A stretch of 64,000 nt of DNA from an uncultured Flavobacteriaceae bacterium (GTDB lineage Bacteria; Bacteroidota; Bacteroidia; Flavobacteriales; Flavobacteriaceae): NCBI GenBank assembly GCA_947495135.1, contig CANLXN010000007.1, forward strand, positions 154,517 to 218,516, in the 5' to 3' direction. The position numbers and the translations under genes are program-made. Below are positions 44,714-54,644 of this stretch, in pieces (the first letter of the stretch is position 1; each line of letters starts with the position of its first letter). A model generated the notes under the pieces. That model worked only from the letters and a program-made list of their open reading frames with translations, was not told the origin of the DNA and ran no database searches.

Positions 44714-46549
44714 ATGTCAACAGCAATTAAACAACCGCATGAGAAAGAGTTATTTGGGCATCCGGTAGGGCTATTTATTTTGTTTTTCACTGAAATGTGG
44801 GAACGATTTTCCTATTATGGAATGCGTGGGTTGTTAGTTTTGTATATCGCGACTTCTGCAACAGCTGCAGATGCTGGGTTAGGTTGGACTACTAAAGATG
44901 CACTTTGGTTGTATGGTTGGTATACAATGTTGGTATATGTAATGTCTATTCCTGGTGGATGGATTGCAGATAAGTGGTTAGGCCAGAAGAAAACCGTAAT
45001 GCTTGGAGGACTGCTGCTCTGTTTGGGGCACGGTGTTTTGGCTATTCCTAATAACACGGCTTTCTTTACGGGTCTACTATTGGTAATCTTGGGTGTTGGT
45101 TGTTTGAAACCTAATATTTCTACCATGGTAGGAGGACTTTACAAACAAGGCGATATTAGACGTGATAAGGGTTTTACAATTTTCTATATCGGTATTAATA
45201 TTGGAGCCTTTTTAGCTGGAATAGTAGTAGGTGTAGTTGCGGCAAAATATGGATGGCACTGGGGCTTTGGTCTGGCTGGAATAGGAATGGGTGTTGGACA
45301 ATTGGTCTACATGTGGGGTCAAAAGTATTTGGTTGGTGTTGGTGATTTTATTGGGGCAAAAGATTCTGTGGATAAAGAGGCTGCTAAAAAGCCATTGACC
45401 AAAATAGATAAGGACCGAATTGTCGTTCTTCTTATTTCGTTCCTCATTGTAATCGTATTCTGGGGAGCTTTTGAGCAGGCTGGAGGATTGATGAACTTAT
45501 ATACCGACGTTAAAGTGAACCGTGTAACTGGATTGGGTGGGCCTAGCTGGTTACAGGAAATACCAACTGCTGTTTTTCAATCCCTAAACGCGGGTTATAT
45601 TATCATCTTTGGGACTGTAATTGCTGGTTTTTGGGTATGGTGGAGAAAGAAAGGGAAAGAATCTTCTTCCATCTTTAAGATGGCAATAGGTACCATTATT
45701 ATGGGTCTAGGATTTGTTTTTATGATGTTTGCGTCAAAAGAAGCCTCTGGAGAAACATTTGGTAAAGCGATGATGTTCTGGATTTTTATGGCTTACCTAT
45801 TTCATACCATTGGAGAGCTTTGTGCTTCTCCTGTAGCATTGTCATTTATTACTAAGCTAGCACCATTAAAATATGCCTCAATTATGATGGGTATTTATTT
45901 TGCTTGTACTGGTTTTGGAAACAAACTAGCGGGTTCTATTGGAGAGTCTTCTCAGTTGGAGCCTTACGGGGGGTCACTTGTTGCAAGTAAAGAGATGGTT
46001 TATTCTTTTACCGACAAGAGTGATTTTGAAACTGGTGAAAAAGATGCCAATGGTGAAAAAATTATGTCGAATGATTATCCGATTAATCAAGATAAGAATT
46101 TCGAAATCCGAGCGAGTGTTTATCCAGACGGAGATAATGTGCGTTTCGAGCGTTATGGTACTGGACAAAGTTTGGATGGACTCCTTAGTCTTTCTACGGA
46201 AGGAGAAGATAGCGATAAGGCTAAGTTGTTAGCAACTCTTAAGGAGGATGGTGTTACTAAGGATAAGCCTTACCACGCAAAACTTTTATTCGAAAAGGAT
46301 GAGGAGAAGGCAAAGGTAGAGGCGAACAAAGGAGATGGTAAAGATTACGGACTGTCGTTTGTCTTGGAAGAGGATCAAAGTGCTCAAGAATACAAGACAT
46401 TTATGTACATCACTATATTTACAGTTGCTTTCGGATTATTATTGATGTTGTTCTTGAAAAAATTAAAGAAACTTACTCATGGAGCGGAGGACAATGAAAG
46501 AGATTTACGGAACGAAGAAGCCGAAGGCTTTGAACTTGCAGACAACTAA
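44714..46549 (+). CDS. POT/PTR family peptide:H+ symporter with long soluble insert
   Basis: 611 residues. POT signatures FFTEMWERFSYYGMRGLL (ExxERFxYY) and FTIFYIGINIGAF; about 13-14 helices. Between the last two helices is a soluble insert of about 130 residues (GGSLVASKEMVYSFTDKSDF to EEDQSAQEYKTF) that is not in the second copy. Imports di/tripeptides, fitting the DPP IV gene 30 nt upstream. Confidence 0.93.
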   Translation: MSTAIKQPHEKELFGHPVGLFILFFTEMWERFSYYGMRGLLVLYIATSATAADAGLGWTTKDALWLYGWYTMLVYVMSIPGGWIADKWLGQKKTVMLGGLLLCLGHGVLAIPNNTAFFTGLLLVILGVGCLKPNISTMVGGLYKQGDIRRDKGFTIFYIGINIGAFLAGIVVGVVAAKYGWHWGFGLAGIGMGVGQLVYMWGQKYLVGVGDFIGAKDSVDKEAAKKPLTKIDKDRIVVLLISFLIVIVFWGAFEQAGGLMNLYTDVKVNRVTGLGGPSWLQEIPTAVFQSLNAGYIIIFGTVIAGFWVWWRKKGKESSSIFKMAIGTIIMGLGFVFMMFASKEASGETFGKAMMFWIFMAYLFHTIGELCASPVALSFITKLAPLKYASIMMGIYFACTGFGNKLAGSIGESSQLEPYGGSLVASKEMVYSFTDKSDFETGEKDANGEKIMSNDYPINQDKNFEIRASVYPDGDNVRFERYGTGQSLDGLLSLSTEGEDSDKAKLLATLKEDGVTKDKPYHAKLLFEKDEEKAKVEANKGDGKDYGLSFVLEEDQSAQEYKTFMYITIFTVAFGLLLMLFLKKLKKLTHGAEDNERDLRNEEAEGFELADN

Positions 46550-46564
46550 AATTTTAAGAAATAA

Positions 46565-46599
46565 AACAAAGCCTTATTCATTGTGAATGAGGCTTTGTT
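46565..46599 (+). terminator. Hairpin between the two peptide transporters
   Basis: Near-perfect long stem AACAAAGCC...GGCTTTGTT around TTG, without a long T run. Weak terminator or processing site. Confidence 0.55.
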
Positions 46600-46633
46600 C
46601 ATTGAATCTAAACACAACTAATACCCATATGCC

Positions 46634-48391
46634 ATGAGCGAAGAAATTGAGAAGTTATTTAAGGATAAAGTAATTGGACATCCAGCTGGATTGTTCGTTC
46701 TATTTTTTACTGAAATGTGGGAGCGATTCTCTTACTACGGAATGCGGGCACTCCTTGTGATGTTTTTTACTGCAGCCTTGCTAGAAGACGGTTCTGGTGG
46801 ATGGGGATGGCCAAGAGAACATGCGCTTGCGATCTTCGGTACATATACTTCTTTGGTTTATTTGTCAACACTTCTTGGAGGTTATATGGCCGATAAGAAA
46901 ATTGGATATCGTTATGCGGTTTTGGTAGGAGCCTTACTTATGACTCTAGGACACGGTGCAATGGCGCTGGAAACTCCGTTCTTTATTTACGCTGGATTAA
47001 CGTTATTAGTTTTCGGGAGCGGTTTTTTCAAGCCAAATATGACCTCTATTATTTCTGAAATGTACGTAACCAAGCCGGAAAAGAAGGATGGAGCCTATAC
47101 CATCTTTTATATGGGAGTAAATGCAGGGGCGTTCCTAGGAATTCTACTGTGTGGATACCTTGGTGAAACCGTAGGTTGGAGCTGGGGATTTGGAGTAGCA
47201 GGTATTTTTATGTTGTTTGGTTTGTTGCAATTTTGGTTTGCTCAAGATATTTTTGGAAAGATCGGTTTGAAGCCAGCAAAACCGGGTGATGAGGAGCATG
47301 TGTTAAAGGAAGGGGAGCCAAAACTAAATCCGTTTACTAACTTTCAGTTGGTATTAATTTTTGTTGCTGCAGTTTTGGGCTTGTCTTGGATTTTAAACGA
47401 TCCCGTTTCTAAAATTTCAGGTGGGGAATACAACCTCTTCGACTTTTCACTCTTTGGGCTCGACGGACCGAATATAGTTATTTTAACAGCCTTGTTATTG
47501 TTTATCTTATTGTTGGTGATACGAATTCCAAAGTATGATAAAGTCACCAGAGATCGAATGTTGGCAGTAGTGTTCTTTGCCTTTATAACTATTTTCTTTT
47601 GGGCCATCTTTGAACAGGCTCCCGGTTCGTTAACGATTTTCGCTAGAGACTATACAGATCGCACGCTAGTTGGAACTGCTGGACTAACTTTTAAAATTGT
47701 CAATTCTTTAATGACCATTATTCCACTAGGTATTATTACTTGGGTGCTTCTTCGGTTATTCAAAAAAACATTTGCCAAGTACGCCCTATCTAACATTATT
47801 CTTGCAACGAGTTTTGTTATTATTTGGGGTATTGCGATCTGGATGCTATCTACAGAATTTATGAAGGACGAATCTGAAATTCCAGCATCTTGGTTTGGAG
47901 TTTTAAACTCTCTGTTCATTATTGCTTTTGCTCCGTTGTTTTCAAAATGGTGGGAAAGCAAATACAATCCTAATGCAAACATGAAATATGCCATTGGAAT
48001 GATTCTGTTGGGTATTGGTATGGCTTTTGTCGCTGTTGGTGCCTCAGACATTCCTGTAGGAGCTGCAACTGCGTCGGTTAGCATCATTTGGCTTATAATG
48101 GTATATTTTTTCCATACCATGGGAGAATTATGTGTTTCTCCAGTAGCACTTTCTTACGTAAGTAAGTTGGTGCCAGGAAGAATGATAGCCATGATGTTTG
48201 GGATTTGGTATTTGGCGGTAGCTATTGGGATGAAGTTAGCAGGAGTTTTTGGAGAATCTTCAGAGGCTATTGCAAAAACAGAAGGCTTGAGTTATTTCTT
48301 CTGGTTGCTAACAGCAGTTGCGGTTGGATTGGGAGTTCTTTCGGCTTTATTATATCCTGTGATTAAAAAATTAATGCATGGTGTAAGGTAA
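46634..48391 (+). CDS. POT/PTR family peptide:H+ symporter
   Basis: 585 residues. Same family marks as the preceding gene (FFTEMWERFSYYGMRALL, YTIFYMGVNAGAF, FFWAIFEQAPGSL) but without its long soluble insert; only about half identical by eye, so an old duplication with possibly different peptide preference. Confidence 0.93.
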   Translation: MSEEIEKLFKDKVIGHPAGLFVLFFTEMWERFSYYGMRALLVMFFTAALLEDGSGGWGWPREHALAIFGTYTSLVYLSTLLGGYMADKKIGYRYAVLVGALLMTLGHGAMALETPFFIYAGLTLLVFGSGFFKPNMTSIISEMYVTKPEKKDGAYTIFYMGVNAGAFLGILLCGYLGETVGWSWGFGVAGIFMLFGLLQFWFAQDIFGKIGLKPAKPGDEEHVLKEGEPKLNPFTNFQLVLIFVAAVLGLSWILNDPVSKISGGEYNLFDFSLFGLDGPNIVILTALLLFILLLVIRIPKYDKVTRDRMLAVVFFAFITIFFWAIFEQAPGSLTIFARDYTDRTLVGTAGLTFKIVNSLMTIIPLGIITWVLLRLFKKTFAKYALSNIILATSFVIIWGIAIWMLSTEFMKDESEIPASWFGVLNSLFIIAFAPLFSKWWESKYNPNANMKYAIGMILLGIGMAFVAVGASDIPVGAATASVSIIWLIMVYFFHTMGELCVSPVALSYVSKLVPGRMIAMMFGIWYLAVAIGMKLAGVFGESSEAIAKTEGLSYFFWLLTAVAVGLGVLSALLYPVIKKLMHGVR

Positions 48392-48410
48392 CTTACAATA
48401 GGAACGACAA

Positions 48411-48439
48411 AAAAACGTTCCCATTGTGGAACGTTTTTT
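48411..48439 (+). terminator. Terminator after the second POT gene
   Basis: 8-bp stem AACGTTCC/GGAACGTT followed by TTTT, 20 nt after the stop. Confidence 0.85.
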
Positions 48440-48469
48440 GCTATATTACAATCTGTTAAACACGTTGAT

Positions 48470-49012
48470 ATGAAAAAAGTACTATTCATTTTTGCTCTTA
48501 TTTTCACTGCATCGATCTCTGCACAGGAAATTAAATGGATGTCTATGGAAGATGCACTGACTGCTCAAGCCAAGAATCCCAAGAAAATATTTGTTGATAT
48601 GTACACCAATTGGTGTGGTCCTTGTAAGTTGTTGGATCGCAACACATTTAGTAATGCAGATGTGGCTAATTATATCAATAAACACTACTATGCCGTTAAA
48701 TTCAATGCAGAAGGAAACGATGTGGTAAATTATCAGAACAATACATTTACCAACGCTAAATACGATCCTGCAAAAGCGAATAGGAGAAATAGTCAACATG
48801 CTTTTGCAACTCATATGGGTATTCAGGCGTATCCAACAGTTTTGTTTTTGGACGAAGAAGGAAACCTAATTAATCGAGTGAAAAGTTATAAAACCCCTCA
48901 ACAATTGGAATTGTATCTCAAACTCTTCGGAACCGATAAATGGAAGGAGCTAACCACTCAGGAAAGCTTTGATGCCTATTTTGCAGCCTTTAAACCCCAA
49001 TTTAAAGGATAG
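48470..49012 (+). CDS. Secreted thioredoxin-fold protein
   Basis: 180 residues. Signal peptide (cleavage ISAQ) and a thioredoxin-like domain with NWCGPCKLLDRNTF (active-site WCGPC) and cis-Pro segment AYPTVLFLDEEG. Periplasmic disulphide reductase or isomerase type. Closely similar to the next gene, so a tandem duplicate. Confidence 0.9.
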   Translation: MKKVLFIFALIFTASISAQEIKWMSMEDALTAQAKNPKKIFVDMYTNWCGPCKLLDRNTFSNADVANYINKHYYAVKFNAEGNDVVNYQNNTFTNAKYDPAKANRRNSQHAFATHMGIQAYPTVLFLDEEGNLINRVKSYKTPQQLELYLKLFGTDKWKELTTQESFDAYFAAFKPQFKG

Positions 49013-49035
49013 CACTAATTTTAAAACCTTAACCT

Positions 49036-49569
49036 ATGAAAAACCTACTACTTATTGCCTTAATACTGGTCGCAGGAACAATGTCTGCCCAAAAAATTAA
49101 TTGGATGACGATGGATGAGGCACTCGCTGCTCAGAAGAAAGAACCAAAGAAAATATTTATGGACGTATACACCATTTGGTGTGGTCCTTGTAAAAAATTA
49201 GACCGAGATACCTTTGGTGACAAGAGCGTAATAGAATTTGTAAATGAAAATTACTATGCAGTAAAGTTCAATGCAGAGGGCACAGAAGAGATTACGCATG
49301 ACGGATTTACTTATACCAATCCTAATTACCAACCCGACCGAAAAGGAAGAAATACCACTCACTTTTTTGCAGATGCCTTAAGTTTAAGAGGTTATCCAAG
49401 TTTGGTGTTTTTCGAAGACAACGGGAAACTTATTCAGGCCTTGCCGGGTTATAAAACGCCAAAACAATTAGAGATCTATCTCAAAATGATCGCCAACGAT
49501 GATTATAAAAAACTCACCACAACAGAGGCTTGGAACGAGTACAGAGATAATTTTAAAGGAACTTTCTAA
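49036..49569 (+). CDS. Secreted thioredoxin-fold protein, tandem paralogue
   Basis: 177 residues, same architecture as its neighbour: signal peptide, IWCGPCKKLDRDTF active site, GYPSLVFFEDNG cis-Pro region and the same C-terminal YKTPKQLEIYLKM. Starts 23 nt after the first copy. Confidence 0.9.
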   Translation: MKNLLLIALILVAGTMSAQKINWMTMDEALAAQKKEPKKIFMDVYTIWCGPCKKLDRDTFGDKSVIEFVNENYYAVKFNAEGTEEITHDGFTYTNPNYQPDRKGRNTTHFFADALSLRGYPSLVFFEDNGKLIQALPGYKTPKQLEIYLKMIANDDYKKLTTTEAWNEYRDNFKGTF

Positions 49570-49587
49570 AGGTTCTAAAATTTCAGA

Positions 49588-51606
49588 TCAACGAATAATA
49601 TAAGCGCCCTTTTCATAAGTGCTATAAAACGTTATACTTCTTTTTTCAGAGGTGCGTTTCCAGCGTTCCACATAACTTCGGTAATTACTTCCATCTGCAA
49701 CGATTATTTTTGGATGAGTGCTATCGATGAGACGTTCTAGATGGAGTTTGCTGCTGTAACTTAGAATCACCACATCGAATGAATCTGCAGGATAAGACCC
49801 TAAACTATCAATAACTAAAACTATCTTGTCTCTATAGCGAAAGACCTTTGGAATAGAGTGAGATGAACATTGCTTGATGTTTTCTCCAATTTTGTATCCC
49901 GCTAGTGGATAGGTATTGGCAGGGTTCAGAGAATCGCTATGATATAATTCTAGCGAAGACTCTTTTTGAAGACCTATTAGAGTCGATCTAGTTTTATGGA
50001 AAACCACTAATTGGTTTGTAGTAGTTATTTTATCTTCCCATATATAGATGCATACAAGAACTACAATACTCCCCAAAACATGCATAGGTTTACGGTCGCC
50101 TTTTGCAAACAGCCATTTTATAATTACCGCAAGTAACAGATAAATCCCAAGCATTTTCCAAAGAGAAAGAGAGATTTCTTCAAGAACAAAGTTGTGATGA
50201 GAAGCTATCCAACTTATGAAATTGTTCAATTGAAGGAGTAGCCAGTTGTAGAGTTCCGCTAGCCAATTAGGAAGTATATTAAATGCAGCTAAGATGACTA
50301 CCAAAATGCCTGATATTAATAGTATACTTAGAAAGGGAAGCACCACTAAATTACTTAAAAAAAACAGTCCTGGGAATTGATGAAAATAGAAAATACTGAG
50401 CGGAGCCACTCCCAATTGTGCAGCGGTAGTAACTGTGATAATCCCCCAGAATAATTTATCTAGTCGGTGCCTTGGACGATATAGTTTATAAAGAGTAGGC
50501 TGAATCCATAAAATGGCAAATACCGCCAAATAACTTAACTGAAACCCTACTTGAAATAACCAAGATGGTTTAATTAAAATAAGCAAGAAGAAGGACAAAA
50601 ATAAGGTGTTGAAGCCATTGGTTGGGCGATTTAAGGCATTGGCAAAAGCAAAACAGGAGAACATAGTCACAGCTCTCACAACCGAAGGTGATAAGCCTGT
50701 AAAAAATGCGAAGGCCCATAAACAAGAGATGATAACTACCGATTTAAATGGTTTTCCAAAACGCATCATATCCAAAGGACGTAGCAATTGTGATAGTAAC
50801 AAAAATAGAATGCCAACATGTAAGCCAGAGACGGCCAAAATATGCAGTACTCCGGCGGCAGCGTAATCCCCTCTTAATTCAGGACTAATCACCGTACGTT
50901 TTCCTAATACCAGTGCTTGTAAAATAGCACGTTGATTTGGTTCCAACGGAGTAAGCGTTAGTTTATGGATAAACTCAGATCTAATTTTTTCTGAAATACC
51001 TCTTAACGAACTCTTACCGCTGCTAGAATGAAGTACGTTCTCATTTGAAATGCGAAGCTGATGATAGACTCCCAAGTGCTGAAGATATTTTTTATAATTA
51101 AACTGATGTGGATTGGGCGGGGGTGGGATTTCTAAAATTTCAGAAGAAAGAAGGAGTAATTGATCCACTTGGAGTCTTGGAGCAATAGAATCTTTTGCAT
51201 AATTTATAAGGAGCTTTCCTCTAGTATGTTTTTCATTTAGTTGAAGGGTTTCCGCGATATACTTATGGTTGTATCGATCTTGTTTTAATACTTCTATTAC
51301 TTTTATCTGAATTAATTCTGAATTCCTTTTATTGGTGAAATGGAAATAATGATCTTTTTGAAACTCGGGAAGACCGATTTGATAACAGCTGTAACCAGTT
51401 ATAAAGAAAGTGATGTAAGTTGCAATTCCGAAGAATACTCCTAATTGCAATTTTCGACCTTCCCACCACTTTATCAAAAGAAGTAGCACCAAACAAAAAG
51501 GCAAAATTTTCAGAAATAAAAAAGAAGAAGGAAAAAGATATGCTGCAACGATGCCGGCAGCAGTAATTAGTGAAAATTTTACAACGGCAAAATTAATTGG
51601 AACCAT
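49588..51606 (-). CDS. comEC: ComEC/Rec2 family DNA uptake channel
   Basis: 672 residues. N-terminal DUF4131-type region, then the Competence domain with about ten helices (LAVSGLHVGILFLLLSQ, GLSPSVVRAVTMFSCFAFANALNRP, GFQLSYLAVFAILWIQP). The C-terminal metallo-beta-lactamase part is shortened and lacks an obvious HxHxDH motif, as in many Bacteroidota homologues. Role in natural transformation is known for the family. Confidence 0.92.
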   Translation of the reverse strand: MVPINFAVVKFSLITAAGIVAAYLFPSSFLFLKILPFCLVLLLLIKWWEGRKLQLGVFFGIATYITFFITGYSCYQIGLPEFQKDHYFHFTNKRNSELIQIKVIEVLKQDRYNHKYIAETLQLNEKHTRGKLLINYAKDSIAPRLQVDQLLLLSSEILEIPPPPNPHQFNYKKYLQHLGVYHQLRISNENVLHSSSGKSSLRGISEKIRSEFIHKLTLTPLEPNQRAILQALVLGKRTVISPELRGDYAAAGVLHILAVSGLHVGILFLLLSQLLRPLDMMRFGKPFKSVVIISCLWAFAFFTGLSPSVVRAVTMFSCFAFANALNRPTNGFNTLFLSFFLLILIKPSWLFQVGFQLSYLAVFAILWIQPTLYKLYRPRHRLDKLFWGIITVTTAAQLGVAPLSIFYFHQFPGLFFLSNLVVLPFLSILLISGILVVILAAFNILPNWLAELYNWLLLQLNNFISWIASHHNFVLEEISLSLWKMLGIYLLLAVIIKWLFAKGDRKPMHVLGSIVVLVCIYIWEDKITTTNQLVVFHKTRSTLIGLQKESSLELYHSDSLNPANTYPLAGYKIGENIKQCSSHSIPKVFRYRDKIVLVIDSLGSYPADSFDVVILSYSSKLHLERLIDSTHPKIIVADGSNYRSYVERWKRTSEKRSITFYSTYEKGAYIIR

Positions 51607-51666
51607 CCCAAAACGAGTTTTCTTGTCGCCAAGACCAACTTAGGGAGGAAAATTAAATTTAGTGAA

Positions 51667-52164
51667 TTAAATAACGCGACGTACCTCTACGAATGAATTT
51701 TTCCAATATTTTTCCTCTAAAGACGAAACAATTACCCCACGAGAAGTGGTAGAATGGATAAATTTGATTTCTCCACGGTCGCTCTCCACAACCAGTCCAA
51801 CATGGTTGATGGTCTTTCTGTTTTTGTTAGTCCGAAAAAACACCAAATCACCTTCTTCTGTTTCGTTTAGTTTAATGCGAATTCCTTTTTTTGCCATCTC
51901 CCTAGAAATACGAGGAAGCGCTATGTTTTCTTCTTTAAACGAAGTGTATACCAAGCCCGAACAATCCATCCCACGCTTATCGGTGCCTCCATATTTGTAG
52001 CGAGTTCCTTCAAATTTTTTCGCGTGATTTACCACCTTGGAAATTCGTTTGCTGGAAACGGTAGTTGTCGATTTTCCAATTACTTTTGTCTCGGTCGTCC
52101 TTCTGGAAGAACCACAAGAAGCCATGAATAGCATAAGTATAGAGAGTAATAGTATTTTCTTCAT
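51667..52164 (-). CDS. NlpC/P60 family cell-wall hydrolase lipoprotein
   Basis: 165 residues. Lipobox MASC. C40 peptidase domain with GGTDKRGMDCSGLVYTSF (catalytic Cys), NHVGLVV (His) and IHSTTSRGV (third polar residue). Cleaves peptidoglycan stem peptides in the periplasm or at the outer membrane. Confidence 0.92.
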   Translation of the reverse strand: MKKILLLSILMLFMASCGSSRRTTETKVIGKSTTTVSSKRISKVVNHAKKFEGTRYKYGGTDKRGMDCSGLVYTSFKEENIALPRISREMAKKGIRIKLNETEEGDLVFFRTNKNRKTINHVGLVVESDRGEIKFIHSTTSRGVIVSSLEEKYWKNSFVEVRRVI

Positions 52165-52292
52165 AAGGGTATAACTGATTTGGTTCCTATAAAATTATGT
52201 AAAAAAGAAAAAACTGTAGGAGATTTCGCTTGAGGTTATGAACGAGTTATGAACGGGTCTTCACGGTTTGTGTCTTTCGGCAAATGCTACTT

Positions 52293-53420
52293 TCACAATG
52301 CCAGATTCTTCTCCACAGACTCCACAATCAACTCAGCCGTTTTCTTACTAGCACCTTTTCCACCTAGCTTATTTTCTAACTCATAATAATCCAAGAATAG
52401 AGTCGCTCTTTGGTATTCATCTAGGATTTTGGAGAGTTCTGTTTTAAGTTGTTTGGTGTTAAATTGCGTTTGGATCAATTCGGTTACTACTGGCCTGTCC
52501 AAGATGAGATTAACCAAAGAGATGTATTTGAGCTTGATAACCCGTTTGGCAATCTCGTAGGAGATCCTGCTGCCTTTATAGCAAACCACTTGAGGTACTT
52601 TGTATAAGGCTGTTTCTAATGTGGCCGTACCAGAAGTTACCAGAGCAGCGGTCGATAAGCTGAGAAGGTCGTATGTTTTGTTAAGCAGTAATTTGACGTT
52701 GCTCTTAGTGGTAAATTGTGCGTAAAAGCCTGCTTCTTGGCTAGGTGCTCCCGCAATAATAAATTGATATTCGGGAAAATCTTGAGTAACAGACAACATT
52801 ACTTCAAGCATTTTCGAAATTTCCTGTTTTCTACTTCCTGGTAGCAGCGCAATAATGGGGCGATCGTCCAAGCTGTTTTCTTGTCTAAAATTCTCGGGAA
52901 GTACTTGATCTCGCTTTGCGATTGCGTCAATTAATGGATGTCCAACAAAATGAACAGGAAATTGATGTTTCTTCTCGTAAAAGTCTTTTTCAAAAGGGAG
53001 TATGACATACATCTCATCCACATCTCGCTTAATATCTTTGATTCTTCCTTCCTTCCAAGCCCAAATCTGGGGGGAAATATAATAGTGTGTTGCAATCCCT
53101 TTTTGTTTCGCCCATTTGGCAATGCGTAAGTTGAACCCCGGGTAGTCAATAAAGATGATCGCATCTGGTTGAAATGCCTCAATATCCTTTTTACAGAATG
53201 TGATATTTTTTAAGATGGTCCGAAGGTTGAAAAGCACTTCTATAAACCCCATAAATGCAAGTTCTCGGTAGTGTTTTACAGGATCCCCACCAGTTTGCGC
53301 CATAAGATCGCCTCCCCAAAAGCGGAATTCTGCCTGCGCATCCTTCTTTTTTAATGCGGACATTAAATTGGCTCCATGCAAATCTCCTGAAGCCTCTCCG
53401 GCGATGAGGTAATATTTCAT
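52293..53420 (-). CDS. lpxB: Lipid-A-disaccharide synthase
   Basis: 375 residues. LpxB hallmarks: YYLIAGEASGDLHGANLM, the FIDYPGFNLRIAKWAK segment, YISPQIWAWKEGR, FVGHPLID, ALLPGSRKQEI and SGTATLETAL. Condenses UDP-2,3-diacylglucosamine with lipid X in lipid A synthesis. Start overlaps the stop of the small gene before it (TAATG). Confidence 0.95.
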   Translation of the reverse strand: MKYYLIAGEASGDLHGANLMSALKKKDAQAEFRFWGGDLMAQTGGDPVKHYRELAFMGFIEVLFNLRTILKNITFCKKDIEAFQPDAIIFIDYPGFNLRIAKWAKQKGIATHYYISPQIWAWKEGRIKDIKRDVDEMYVILPFEKDFYEKKHQFPVHFVGHPLIDAIAKRDQVLPENFRQENSLDDRPIIALLPGSRKQEISKMLEVMLSVTQDFPEYQFIIAGAPSQEAGFYAQFTTKSNVKLLLNKTYDLLSLSTAALVTSGTATLETALYKVPQVVCYKGSRISYEIAKRVIKLKYISLVNLILDRPVVTELIQTQFNTKQLKTELSKILDEYQRATLFLDYYELENKLGGKGASKKTAELIVESVEKNLAL

Positions 53421-53707
53421 TAGAAAAAGTATATCAAATAGGAGGTGATTGCCGCTACAAACGTTGCTAATAAAACACCTCGCGCTCTATATTCTCGATT
53501 AATTCTTAAAAAACCAAAGAAAGCCAATAGATTAGGTAATGCTCCTAAGGTAATTAACATCCAAAGATTGCTCGATTGGTAGTACAGATTAAACGTACTC
53601 TCAAATTCAAGATTCTTTACCTTCGAAACAATGAAAGTAGTAATTATTATTCCTACGGCATTACAAATAAGGCCAACCAATACTCCTGTAAATATTTCTT
53701 TCTTCAT
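53420..53707 (-). CDS. Small membrane protein between surE and lpxB
   Basis: About 95 residues, three membrane helices (GVLVGLICNAVGIIITTFIV; LWMLITLGALPNLLAFFGFL; GVLLATFVAAITSYLIYFF). Start at 53707 chosen because it overlaps the surE stop by one base, as its own stop does with lpxB. Conserved flavobacterial hypothetical protein. Confidence 0.82.
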   Translation of the reverse strand: MKKEIFTGVLVGLICNAVGIIITTFIVSKVKNLEFESTFNLYYQSSNLWMLITLGALPNLLAFFGFLRINREYRARGVLLATFVAAITSYLIYFF

Positions 53708-54483
53708 TATAAATCCCAAGAATTAATATCCTTAATAGCATGATGGGCAGTTAAATCAAATTGTACAGGTACAATAGAAATATATCCGTTGCGAAGTGCC
53801 CATTCGTCTGTGTCTTCGCCTTTATCGTTATTTATAAACTCCCCAGTAAGCCAATAATAATCCCGGCCTAAAGGATTGGTTCGTTTGTCGAAATTCTCGG
53901 TCCAATGTGCATCTGCTTGTCTACAGATTTTTACTCCTTTGATTTCTTTTTCTTCTAACTTCGGAAAGTTGACGTTTAAAACTACTCCTTTCGGCATTTT
54001 GTTTTGAAGTGCTTCGATAGCAATACTCTTTACATATTTTTTGATATGACTGAAATCTGCTTCCAACGAATAATCGAGCAATGAAAACCCGATAGACGGA
54101 ATGCCAATTGTACCAGCTTCTACCGCCGCACTCATGGTTCCACTATAGATAACGTTGATTGAAGAATTACTGCCATGATTGATTCCGCTTACACAAAGAT
54201 CTGGCGTGCGTGTTAAAATTTCATTGGTTGCCAATTTTACGCAGTCAACAGGTGTTCCACTGCAACTGTACTCTGTTTGGGGAGCATTTTTGTCGATTAC
54301 CACCTTGTCGCAATACAAGGTGTCATTGATGGTTATTGCATGGCCCATCCCACTCTGAGGGGAGCTAGGAGCCACAACACAAACATCGCCTAGTTCGTTC
54401 ATTACTTCAATTAAAGTTCTAATTCCTGGAGCGGTAATACCGTCGTCATTGGTGATTAGAATAAGGGGTCGGTTTTTGGACAT
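53707..54483 (-). CDS. surE: 5'-nucleotidase SurE
   Basis: 258 residues. SurE motifs: ILITNDDGITAPGI (metal-binding Asp pair), VVAPSSPQSGMGHAIT, GTPVDCVKLA and SGINHGSNSSINVIYSGTMSAA. Dephosphorylates nucleoside monophosphates. First gene of the surE-small protein-lpxB operon. Confidence 0.95.
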   Translation of the reverse strand: MSKNRPLILITNDDGITAPGIRTLIEVMNELGDVCVVAPSSPQSGMGHAITINDTLYCDKVVIDKNAPQTEYSCSGTPVDCVKLATNEILTRTPDLCVSGINHGSNSSINVIYSGTMSAAVEAGTIGIPSIGFSLLDYSLEADFSHIKKYVKSIAIEALQNKMPKGVVLNVNFPKLEEKEIKGVKICRQADAHWTENFDKRTNPLGRDYYWLTGEFINNDKGEDTDEWALRNGYISIVPVQFDLTAHHAIKDINSWDL

Positions 54484-54644
54484 TTAGAAAACTTTTCTTC
54501 TAAACAAAAATAGCGTTATTAATTCTGAATTCGGAATTCACAAATCAGAATTTTGATTACGAACTGTTTAACAAAAAATTATTACCAAAATAGCTAGTTG
54601 GCACGGTTTTTTATATATTTTAGAAGTCCCTAAAAAATGATGAT